A DNA stretch of 64,000 bases from Arthrobacter citreus. GTDB lineage: Bacteria > Bacillota > Bacilli > Bacillales > Bacillaceae_G. The notes beneath the pieces are model-generated. The model ran no database searches and was not told the DNA's origin. It saw nothing but the letters and a program-made list of their open reading frames with translations. The stretch is from NCBI GenBank assembly GCA_013200995.1, contig CP053689.1, positions 1 to 64,000 of the forward strand, written 5' to 3'. Every line of letters begins with the position of its first letter. Position 1 is the first letter of the stretch. The position numbers and the translations under genes were made by a program. Below, one piece after another: positions 20,301-26,871 of the stretch.

Positions 20301-21546
20301 CTGTAATTGGTAAAGCTGCTGCACCTGGCGCACCTAATGAATACATGCCATCACCTGAGTTACCAGCAGCTACAATTGCCGTAACACCAGATAAGACCGC
20401 GTTATTTAATGCAATACTTTCTATATTTTCTGGATCGTTCGTACTGCTACCTAACGATAAATTAATAACATCCATACCGTCAGCTACAGATTTATCAATG
20501 CCACCTAAAACATTTTCTGTTGTACCTGATCCAAATTTACCTAATACGCGATATACGTATAAATCGGCTTCTGGTGCAACACCTGTTACTGCATAATCTG
20601 TATTGTTTTTACCTCGACCAGCGATAATTCCTGAAACATGCGTTCCATGTTCTGTGTAGAATGCTTCTCCAGTCGTAGGATCCTTTTCAGCTAATCCTGA
20701 TTTTTTCCAATCATCATATGTTGTCTCCATTGGGTCCGCATCGTTGTCAACAAAATCCCAACCTTTTACTGAGCTTGGATTAATCGTTTTTGGATCAACA
20801 CCAGGTTGCGCACGATACCCTTTATAGGCATCTGTTAAATCTGGATGATTATAATCGATACCTGTATCGATAACCCCTACTTTAATACCTTTTCCTGTAA
20901 ATCCTTCTGCGTGTAATTTACTAACACCAGGAAACACTTCAGTTTCCATTTTCGTTGTCGAGCCTTGCTCACTTTCAGTTCTTTCAGTTGTTTTATCTGG
21001 CTCAACTTTAATCACATTATTTGGCCAAACAGCTTTAACAGCTTTCGACTTTAATAATGACTTAACTTTATTCGCTGGTAAGTCGATTGCAACACCATTT
21101 AATGTGTTTTTGTATGTTCGCTTAATTTTGTAAAGATTTTTATTTTCTTTTAAATCGTCTTTATAAATTGTTTGTAAATCGTTTTTAAAGGTTTCTTGCG
21201 CATCATTTGCTTGTTGCTTTGCATCGTCTAGCGATAAGCTATTACCATCCGCAGCTTCTTCTAAAACAGCTACTTTTGCTGGTTTTTCTTTAAACTCGAC
21301 AATTACTGAAAGATTTTTTGAACTTTGTAAATCGACTGAAGAAGGTAATTGTAAACCTTCTTGACTCGTCACCTCTAATTTCTTTAAAGCTTGACGTTGT
21401 TCTGGTGTAAGTTTAGCAAGTACTTCTTCAATAGAAGATTGTGCTGCAGCTTTTGCAATTGGCTGGTGTTGTGTGATTGGAAATGCATTAAATAAAACAC
21501 CAGTACCTAAAGCCAAAACTGCAGTACTTTTGATTAAACGTTTCAT
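17353..21546 (-). CDS. Secreted Vpr-like subtilase with cohesin-like and dockerin modules (4)
   Basis: 1,397-aa secreted subtilase, near-twin of copy 3. Start at the ATG at 21546 (MKRLIKSTAVL) after GGGGGAG; an ATG six codons upstream is part of that ribosome site. Signal peptide ends near AKAAA. I9 propeptide, then triad about D228, H301 and S626 (GTSMATP), PA insert, Fn3-like repeats, a cohesin-like domain (KMGETGNATLML...LKLADVAFKM), a regulatory-like module ending VPGHF, and a dockerin whose second loop reads ADINDDGVVDEKD, so its pair after the fourth ligand is EK instead of AK. Tail KKKYKSQTLETVKSALGVK. The different loop residues suggest partner choice could differ among copies, but that is inference. 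Confidence 0.9.
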   Translation of the reverse strand: MKRLIKSTAVLALGTGVLFNAFPITQHQPIAKAAAQSSIEEVLAKLTPEQRQALKKLEVTSQEGLQLPSSVDLQSSKNLSVIVEFKEKPAKVAVLEEAADGNSLSLDDAKQQANDAQETFKNDLQTIYKDDLKENKNLYKIKRTYKNTLNGVAIDLPANKVKSLLKSKAVKAVWPNNVIKVEPDKTTERTESEQGSTTKMETEVFPGVSKLHAEGFTGKGIKVGVIDTGIDYNHPDLTDAYKGYRAQPGVDPKTINPSSVKGWDFVDNDADPMETTYDDWKKSGLAEKDPTTGEAFYTEHGTHVSGIIAGRGKNNTDYAVTGVAPEADLYVYRVLGKFGSGTTENVLGGIDKSVADGMDVINLSLGSSTNDPENIESIALNNAVLSGVTAIVAAGNSGDGMYSLGAPGAAALPITVGANDTKTVIETSKGTLHGTSDFAADLKLLGKGFNDNIASLKGKSLPVVLVPSIGADSDYNNIDVNGKIAIVNRGQTALADKITIAQKHGAAAVIMIDNVPGEGFIPTYLGGSYGFIPTFSMSYEQGQDLISKLGTGTPTISFDEMGQVTNPGNTLASFSSRGPARITYDIKPEVTAPGVSVFSTVPSYMHGADQIGNYKYAYDNLSGTSMATPNVAGVAALLKQANPNLTPAQVKETLMNTADPLNGDYSVFETGAGQVDPYEAIHSKTRIEVVDETKGTTDKNGNLKTVKDLTGALAFGVFAPAGQNISDSRTLNIYNNSNQAKTYDVKVSYQADRRGSLDADDNGVMVVTDKSIKVGANSKKKSSVAITVPKSAKLGIYEGFVTYTNHDNPDETFQLPFAIKTVEEGINPISFTPQAFTQVFDSSFAGQLVYTNAIMSIKSHMRSFDVVLEDGKTGKELGYIGSMDGLGMDENKVYTINKIFNGLYYKATGNDEKPFAYDPDLAKPGVYKIKIIGTNDAGKTFAQEAPIYFDNTAPKLTVNAPEVVEYKNGQSSVTITGSVYDKETEEMQKLGMNFNQGSTKVYYQDYLGGRAVAVPVNPDGTFTATIPTNATRGMELNFYAIDAATNKTFKEGRDIFVTRDDATYGYMQPEKRTLKMGETGNATLMLNKASDVKQVTYTFEHYTNVADMNIKVNPSVADKVNVTVKDDVVYGPAFLNRATVTITTKDGVTPLSGDLKLADVAFKMSNEYNTYPAVFQAKLNTTVTNNNNTTNTVVSGNPGIFYQDSSTSLLRGSNAAEAFIAPDGGPIGGLDYSKLGIKVTATSSEGKVYEGLIDTTTLLSTRSFIIPNLPLTDDTFELEFNVPGHFTVHKDFTIGFHDENGNVTPQNRYITLNPAYAGDVNKDDVIDVMDALYLQTYWGTNKRAADINDDGVVDEKDLAFVEKNYLMQNPTINYAPTPKKKYKSQTLETVKSALGVK

Positions 21547-21986
21547 CCTGTTCTTCTCCCCCATTTTTTGTTTTTTCTTTCTATTTAGATTATACGGAAA
21601 GTTTACGCTTTCGAAATTTTGACAAATTCCACAAAACTAAACATTCCATCGATAAAATTCGACAAAAAGCGAGCGTGTTACTTCATATGTTCATTTAATT
21701 TATAATCTGTATCTTTCTTTCCTTCTAATTCTTTATTCTTCCTATGATTTCAGATCATACTTTTTAGGTTTTCTACTAAAACATTCAATAATTGGCGTTT
21801 TATGGTCAGAATAAATGTCGTTTAGTGCAAAAAAAATTAACTTCCATACCATTTTTTTCCTTGGTATAATCAAGTTTTATACTATTCATTTTTTGTGAAT
21901 CGTTTATCATAAACATTTTTTTAAAATACTTATGAGTGATATCAATAAACTAACGAGCTATATATCAACCTAGCTTGAGCAAAAAT
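21547..21986. other. Intergenic upstream of subtilase 4
   Basis: AT-rich, no gene supported. It should contain the promoter of subtilase 4, the right-most intact member of the array; no operator recognised. Confidence 0.35.
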
Positions 21987-22019
21987 AAAACGGTAATCCA
22001 ATAAAAGATTACCGTTTTT
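21987..22019 (-). terminator. Terminator of decayed dockerin gene
   Basis: Stem CGGTAATC/GATTACCG with a CAATAAAA-type loop and flanking A/T runs. It resembles the terminator of subtilase 2 (shared ATAAAAGATTACCG), supporting a common origin. Confidence 0.7.
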
Positions 22020-22048
22020 CCTAGTACTTTCACTTTATTATTTTAAAC

Positions 22049-22110
22049 TTAGTGTCTGTGAACATTATCTAACACTTCAACTTTGTATTTCGTACTTGAT
22101 TTTAAATCAT
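22049..22110 (-). pseudogene. Remnant of a dockerin-protein C-terminal tail
   Basis: Read on the minus strand this short stretch gives KYKVEVLDNVHRH and a stop. It aligns with the array's tail (K-Y-K-x-x-T-L-D-x-V), and the bases around the stop resemble the 3' end of subtilase 2 (TTATT-TAAA-CTAGTG pattern), with a related terminator beyond. The rest of the gene is gone: upstream lies the second HTH/TPR regulator. I read it as the scar of a fifth array member. Confidence 0.5.
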
Positions 22111-22192
22111 TGTCAAACTAAATCGACATTATATGGGTTACAATTCTATTTGGGCCTCTTTGTTATACGGAACCATTACCAGTCGTACTATA

Positions 22193-23623
22193 TTACTGAG
22201 TGATCCCATCCCACCAATAAAAATTTGAAATCTCATTGTAAGCAAAAACACTTTCATTTAAAGACTCGCGGGCTAGATCACTTTTGCTTTCTTCCCAAGT
22301 GTTATGACTGTAATCAGATTTTTCAATCGTTTCGAAGTTACTATCATTTTTATTTGAATACATAGTAGAATACTTTTTATTTTCTGAGTTTAAAAGCTTC
22401 ATATATTTTTCTTCTAATTCTCTATTAAAAAATCTTCGGTAATTCCAAATTGCCAAGAGACATTTTCGAAATTCCTCACGATTCTCAGCATTCTTCAGTT
22501 TTAAAGCCAGTTTTAATAATTCTTCTATCCCTAAATGGGTATTATTTGTTTCACATTTTAATATTCCGATCGCATACCTATATTCTAAATAAAGATGTTG
22601 AATAAATAAATTAGAAGAGCTACTCATTGCTTCAATTTGATCTTGATGCTTTTCAATAACGATTTCTGCATCTTTGAATCTCCCTAATTTTACATAGCAT
22701 TCAATAATCCTTGGAATTCCAATAAAAAAGTCATCACGTTTAATTAACCAATTATAATAGGTATCAATAACATCTAGGTTTCCAAAATCTATATGTGCAA
22801 CATATCGATTTCCAGCAGCAATTTCTGCATAATGATCATTTATTTTACTATATGTTTCAATTTTATTTAAAACATCTTCTAAATTGCCACCTAATCTAGT
22901 TAATGCAAATGCTTGATACATTAAACTACGTCCCAAATAATCTTCATTTTTTGTGATCTTTTCTAATTTTTTAGCATAATGTAAAACCTCATCCCACTCC
23001 CTTAAGAAATAATAAGAAGCTGTAATCCATAAGATGGTTAATTCTTGAAATTTATCTGGCATGTATGAGATATACTCTAATACATGAACCAAATGTGAAT
23101 TCCCTTTGTTGGATGGAATGGTCATATAAAACTTTCTAAAATAACTGATCGCCACTTCTTCAGTTGCTGAATGTGGCATATATTTAATGACCATTTCATA
23201 TAGAGGTAATGCCTCCCTTTCTTTCCCTTCTAAAAAAAGCTGTTCTGCAATCGAAAATAAATTTTGAAAGTATTTAGTACGAATTGCTTTTGATTTTTCT
23301 TTTATCATCACTGATAAAATATAGGATAACTCCGATTTAAATCCATACTTAGCACATTGATAAATCAGTGAACTACTTCTTCTTTTATCTAAAAGATGTC
23401 TTTCATTAAAGCATAGGTTCAAATACATTTTATAAAATGCCCCTTTAGGAAGTTGGAAAGCTTCAGTTATGGCATCCAAATTATGTAAAGAAATATGTAT
23501 TTTATTATTAAATATTTTACTGATATCGGTATAATGTATATCTGATTTTTCTGATAAAATTCTAAAGTTCCATTTCTTTCTATTCAACAACTTTGTAAAT
23601 TCATTAAGTAGAATATCATTCAT
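22193..23623 (-). CDS. HTH + TPR regulator, RRNPP-like, paralog 2
   Basis: 476 aa, same length and start (MNDILL) as paralog 1, with clear identity throughout, including the C-terminal extension that ends in FYWWDGI. The HTH is at residues about 15-60, followed by helical TPR-like repeats. The start is supported by AAGGGATGGGGG upstream. It lies immediately right of the four subtilases, on the same strand, behind the remnant of a fifth. The leader hairpin of paralog 1 is also present here. The ligand and targets are unknown. Alternative reading: an AimR- or Rap-like receptor left by a mobile element. I found no companion peptide gene. Confidence 0.75.
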   Translation of the reverse strand: MNDILLNEFTKLLNRKKWNFRILSEKSDIHYTDISKIFNNKIHISLHNLDAITEAFQLPKGAFYKMYLNLCFNERHLLDKRRSSSLIYQCAKYGFKSELSYILSVMIKEKSKAIRTKYFQNLFSIAEQLFLEGKEREALPLYEMVIKYMPHSATEEVAISYFRKFYMTIPSNKGNSHLVHVLEYISYMPDKFQELTILWITASYYFLREWDEVLHYAKKLEKITKNEDYLGRSLMYQAFALTRLGGNLEDVLNKIETYSKINDHYAEIAAGNRYVAHIDFGNLDVIDTYYNWLIKRDDFFIGIPRIIECYVKLGRFKDAEIVIEKHQDQIEAMSSSSNLFIQHLYLEYRYAIGILKCETNNTHLGIEELLKLALKLKNAENREEFRKCLLAIWNYRRFFNRELEEKYMKLLNSENKKYSTMYSNKNDSNFETIEKSDYSHNTWEESKSDLARESLNESVFAYNEISNFYWWDGITQ

Positions 23624-23671
23624 TTTGGACCCCCATCCCTTTAAATGACGATTTGTAACATATTAATAATA

Positions 23672-23704
23672 AGAGACCAAATCTTTGTATGATTTGGTCT
23701 CTTA
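23672..23704. promoter_or_regulatory. Leader hairpin, second copy
   Basis: Stem AAGAGACCAAAT/ATTTGGTCTCTT located about 50 bases upstream of the paralog 2 start, matching the hairpin at 2778-2815 in stem sequence and position but not in loop. Confidence 0.55.
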
Positions 23705-23988
23705 TATTAGAAGGCGTATTATTATAGTTCAACTCGACTGTAAAACCATTTTGACCATAAGCATTTATTTAATTCTTTTGAACTAGCGAAATCGTATATT
23801 TATACCACTATTTAAATGTAGTGTATTGATGGAATATAAGCTATGGGGGTTTTTTAATAGTACAAAAGAACTATTTTATACTATATTTATCCAATTTCTA
23901 CTCATTTTTTTAGATAACATCTCATTTAAAGCGCAAAAATAAAGAATACAATTAAAAAATTTGGGGTAATTATCAGAATTATGAATGG

Positions 23989-24250
23989 TGGGATGGTTAT
24001 TCAAAGGAAAAATTATACAATTTTATAGAAAACAATGAAATTTATGCAACCTGAGCTCAACGAGAAGGTATCTGTTCTGCAACTCATATTAGTAAAATCG
24101 AAAGAGGATTTCTGAGGTTTCTGATAAACATATTACATTAATAACTAAAAGACATTATATAAATATTGGAGTTGAAATGAAAAAAACAGTAAAAAGTGAT
24201 CGTATAAAAGAACAATTAGAGGCAATTTCACTTATATAGATATCTAATTT
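23989..24250 (+). pseudogene. Dead copy of the PlcR/NprR-like regulator, N-terminal part
   Basis: Across three frames the plus strand spells pieces of the protein encoded at 24863-26110. GKIIQFYRK matches GKIIKFYRQ, EGICSATHISKIERG matches EGICSTTHISKIERG, EVSDKHITL matches EVSDHTITL, and RIKEQLEAISLI matches RLKDQIEAIPLI. At least two frameshifts and an in-frame stop destroy it, and nothing recognisable remains after about residue 85. It faces the intact gene, so the two form a divergent or inverted pair created by duplication. Confidence 0.8.
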
Positions 24251-24380
24251 CATTCAGCTGAAGTGTCATACAAGTAGGTGAGGATTAACTAACTAATCGT
24301 ATTGCATCATTATGTACTAGACATTTTATACCATGGGTAAACGAAAAAGCACTGCTTTTAATTAATACGACTTAAATAAT

Positions 24381-24735
24381 CCGTTCAAAAATAGTCTTTA
24401 TAAAAACTCTATAATTTCGCTTAAAATGCAAATCAATATGGTTCTTCAATACAAAGAACATCTATCCAATTTAAAAGCAGAGATAGATGCTCTCATAAAA
24501 GAAATCGAAGAATATATCATCATCAAATCAATTACAAGGATCAAAGAAAAACAACAATTATCTCTGAAATAGATGAGATTTATCGATATATAATCAATTA
24601 AAACTAGTGGTTTTCACTAGAATAGATCCGAGTGTCTTTGAATCTGGAAAATTCACGGTTATAAAAAATCATATTACATAGAGTCATGCGCTATCTATTC
24701 TTATGATTATTCTTAATTTAGCCCAACTATTTTGT
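24381..24735 (+). pseudogene. IS110-family transposase remnant (C-terminal part)
   Basis: Broken reading frames encode segments typical of the IS110/IS116/IS902 C-terminal half: LKMQINMVLQYKEHL, then a coiled stretch LKAEIDALIKEIEEY, then IISEIDEI, then IDPSVFESGKF and SHAL. At least two frameshifts and stops interrupt it. The N-terminal DEDD catalytic part is missing. No ends were identified. Confidence 0.75.
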
Positions 24736-24862
24736 AAAACTCTTTACTTTATAGATAATTTATTTTGTTAATTATTTTCGAAATAGTAGGAGTAATTCCC
24801 CCATGTGATACTTCAAGTTTTTCAAAGACAAATTTAGGATAACTGTATAAAGGTAAATTCTA

Positions 24863-26110
24863 TCATACAAAGTGATCATAATTCTGAAGTTTATTTATTA
24901 TAGTTTGGGCAAGTAAGTTTGCCTTTTTTTCATCTTGCTTCTCCAAGTAATAGTTAAATAATTTCATTTGATATTGCTTTATTGCTTCATTAATCCCCAC
25001 CACATTAAAAAATGGTAATAATTTAGTTTCTAGGTAGTGAAAATATTCGTCTTTTAAGTTTAGTAGGTTAAACTTGTGAAGCGTAAAAATATGTATCCAC
25101 ATTTGTGCGTCGCTTTTTTGTGCGATATATAATCCTTCTTCTACTAGTGTGAGTAATTCCTTGTTTGATAATAATTTTCCTTTTGCCATTGAATTAAGAT
25201 ATCCTTCAAAAGAAAACAAATAATAATGGGGTTTTGTTTCTTTATCAAAAAGATTACTTGCTTTCATAAAATACTCGCTTGCTTCCATATATCTTTTTTC
25301 TCGTAGCTTATGATAAGCAAAATTATGATAAGAAATACCTATTTGGTCATTTTGACCGTATTGTAATGACATTTCAATTAGACGGTGATACTCATCACCG
25401 CTTATATTACTATTATCAGTTTCACTTATTAGAATTAACATAAGGTTTTCAGTGGCGATAACTCGAGAAAAACATTGAGTTTCAGTAAAAAATTGTAATG
25501 CTTTAATGGCATGTTTATAAGCTAAAACATTTGAATTTATCCAATGATAAGCATGTGCTAGTTCAAAATGAAACTCTTTATTATAATCGTTTTCTTTAAT
25601 ATCTTTGAGTAGTGATATTGCTTCTACGAAATTTCTATTAAAATAAAGTTCATAGATTGCCTTATTATGAAGGTGAAGGTTTTCTTCAAATGCGCTTAAA
25701 TTTTTGAAATGATCTATTTTTTTTAGTTTTTTTTCCACTAATTTTTTGTTATTTGTAAATAAATAGTATTTTGCAAGTATCAGTGTATAGAATTGAACGA
25801 AATTAGATAATTTTATAAGTGGGATTGCTTCGATTTGATCTTTTAAACGTTCTGCTTTTATTGTTATCTTCATGATAATGGACTGTAGCCATTCTTTTAG
25901 TAGTGTATCTAAACTCATATATGTTTGTATTTCTTTTTGCATATTAATATCAAGTCTTTCAGCTAATAAGGTAATGGTATGATCAGAAACCTCCGTTATC
26001 CCTCTCTCAATTTTACTAATGTGAGTTGTAGAACAAATTCCTTCACCTAGTTCAGATTGTGTAATGTTTCTAAGTTGTCTATAAAATTTTATAATTTTTC
26101 CCTCAATCAA
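24863..26110 (-). CDS. PlcR/NprR-type HTH + TPR regulator
   Basis: 415 aa with an N-terminal Cro/C1-type HTH (residues about 5-60: TQSELGEGICSTTHISKIERG). This sequence is much closer to PlcR and NprR, the peptide-responsive regulators of extracellular enzymes in Bacillus, than to the other three regulators here. The rest is helical TPR-like. The start is a TTG at 26110 after GAGGGAAAG. A damaged copy lies head-on to it at 23989-24250. NprR family members usually sit upstream of a short pheromone gene; downstream of this stop I see only AT-rich DNA and the IS110 remnant, so the cognate peptide may be lost or encoded elsewhere. Control of the neighbouring subtilases by analogy to NprR-NprA is plausible but unproven. 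Confidence 0.75.
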   Translation of the reverse strand: MIEGKIIKFYRQLRNITQSELGEGICSTTHISKIERGITEVSDHTITLLAERLDINMQKEIQTYMSLDTLLKEWLQSIIMKITIKAERLKDQIEAIPLIKLSNFVQFYTLILAKYYLFTNNKKLVEKKLKKIDHFKNLSAFEENLHLHNKAIYELYFNRNFVEAISLLKDIKENDYNKEFHFELAHAYHWINSNVLAYKHAIKALQFFTETQCFSRVIATENLMLILISETDNSNISGDEYHRLIEMSLQYGQNDQIGISYHNFAYHKLREKRYMEASEYFMKASNLFDKETKPHYYLFSFEGYLNSMAKGKLLSNKELLTLVEEGLYIAQKSDAQMWIHIFTLHKFNLLNLKDEYFHYLETKLLPFFNVVGINEAIKQYQMKLFNYYLEKQDEKKANLLAQTIINKLQNYDHFV

Positions 26111-26344
26111 CTTCTTTCCCTCACTTAGTTTACTTTAGACTTTATATTAACCCTAAATAAAAAAAATACAAATGAATTGTATTATATTCTAAATAATACT
26201 TGTCCAAATATACTGCTATTAAGACTAATGCAGATGTGATAATACGTAATCATTCATCGCAATATGTATTTTATAGATAAAGAATGAAGAGTCCCCTAGC
26301 ATTATAATTAAATATTTTTTCTTCCTTACACACAAAAAAAAAAC

Positions 26345-26374
26345 GGTAAACTCCTTAAAAGTTTACCCCTTTTT
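26345..26374 (-). terminator. Terminator after dockerin remnant
   Basis: Stem GGTAAACT/AGTTTACC followed by a long T-run on the minus strand, just after the stop at 26383. Confidence 0.75.
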
Positions 26375-26382
26375 TATCATTT

Positions 26383-26742
26383 TTACTCTAAACCAAGTGC
26401 TTGTAAAACATCATCTAATGTTTTACCTTTTGATTTCTTAACTGCCTTAGGCGAATTATCATTCCATGGATTTTGCATCATATAGTTATTGATCACATAC
26501 TGCATATCGTTTGCGTCAACAACCCCATCAAAGTTAATGTCCGCATCACGCTTATTTGTGCCCCAATATGTTTGGATGTATATCGCATCATTCACATCAA
26601 TGACATTATCTTTGTTTACATCTCCACCAGGGATATAGTCGTACTGAACAGGTATAGATCCAGCTGTAACCTTTCCGTCCTCTTTAATTCCTACTGTAAA
26701 GTCTTTCGAGAATGTAAAGTGGCCTGGCACGTCTTCTCTAAA
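26383..26742 (-). pseudogene. Truncated subtilase: regulatory-like module, dockerin and tail only
   Basis: From DVPGHF onward the sequence is nearly the same as the last 118 residues of subtilase 2 (dockerin GDVNKDNVIDVND/ADINFDGVVDAND and tail KKSKGKTLDDVLQALGLE). The homology stops sharply at about 26742. The open frame continues to an ATG at 26787 through about 15 residues unrelated to any array member, so that start is accidental. No signal peptide or protease domain remains. The break lies about 130 bases from the 3' end of a group II intron, with a broken IS3 beyond it, so mobile-element activity probably removed the 5' part. If expressed, it would be a cytoplasmic dockerin fragment. 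Confidence 0.85.
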
Positions 26743-26871
26743 TACAAGTAATTCGTCACATAATTTTATTCTATTTAAAATTATCAAATCCTTTCCTAAT
26801 TGAATTCAACTGCCATTAAGTTGAATAAGAAATACTGTTGTTTAATGAATAAAGTATGCCGTACTAGTTTA

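Noticed and set aside
20243..20596. A 117-codon plus-strand frame inside subtilase 4, and similar frames antisense to subtilases 1-3
   Set aside because: They are antisense shadows of a strongly conserved protease frame, without ribosome sites.
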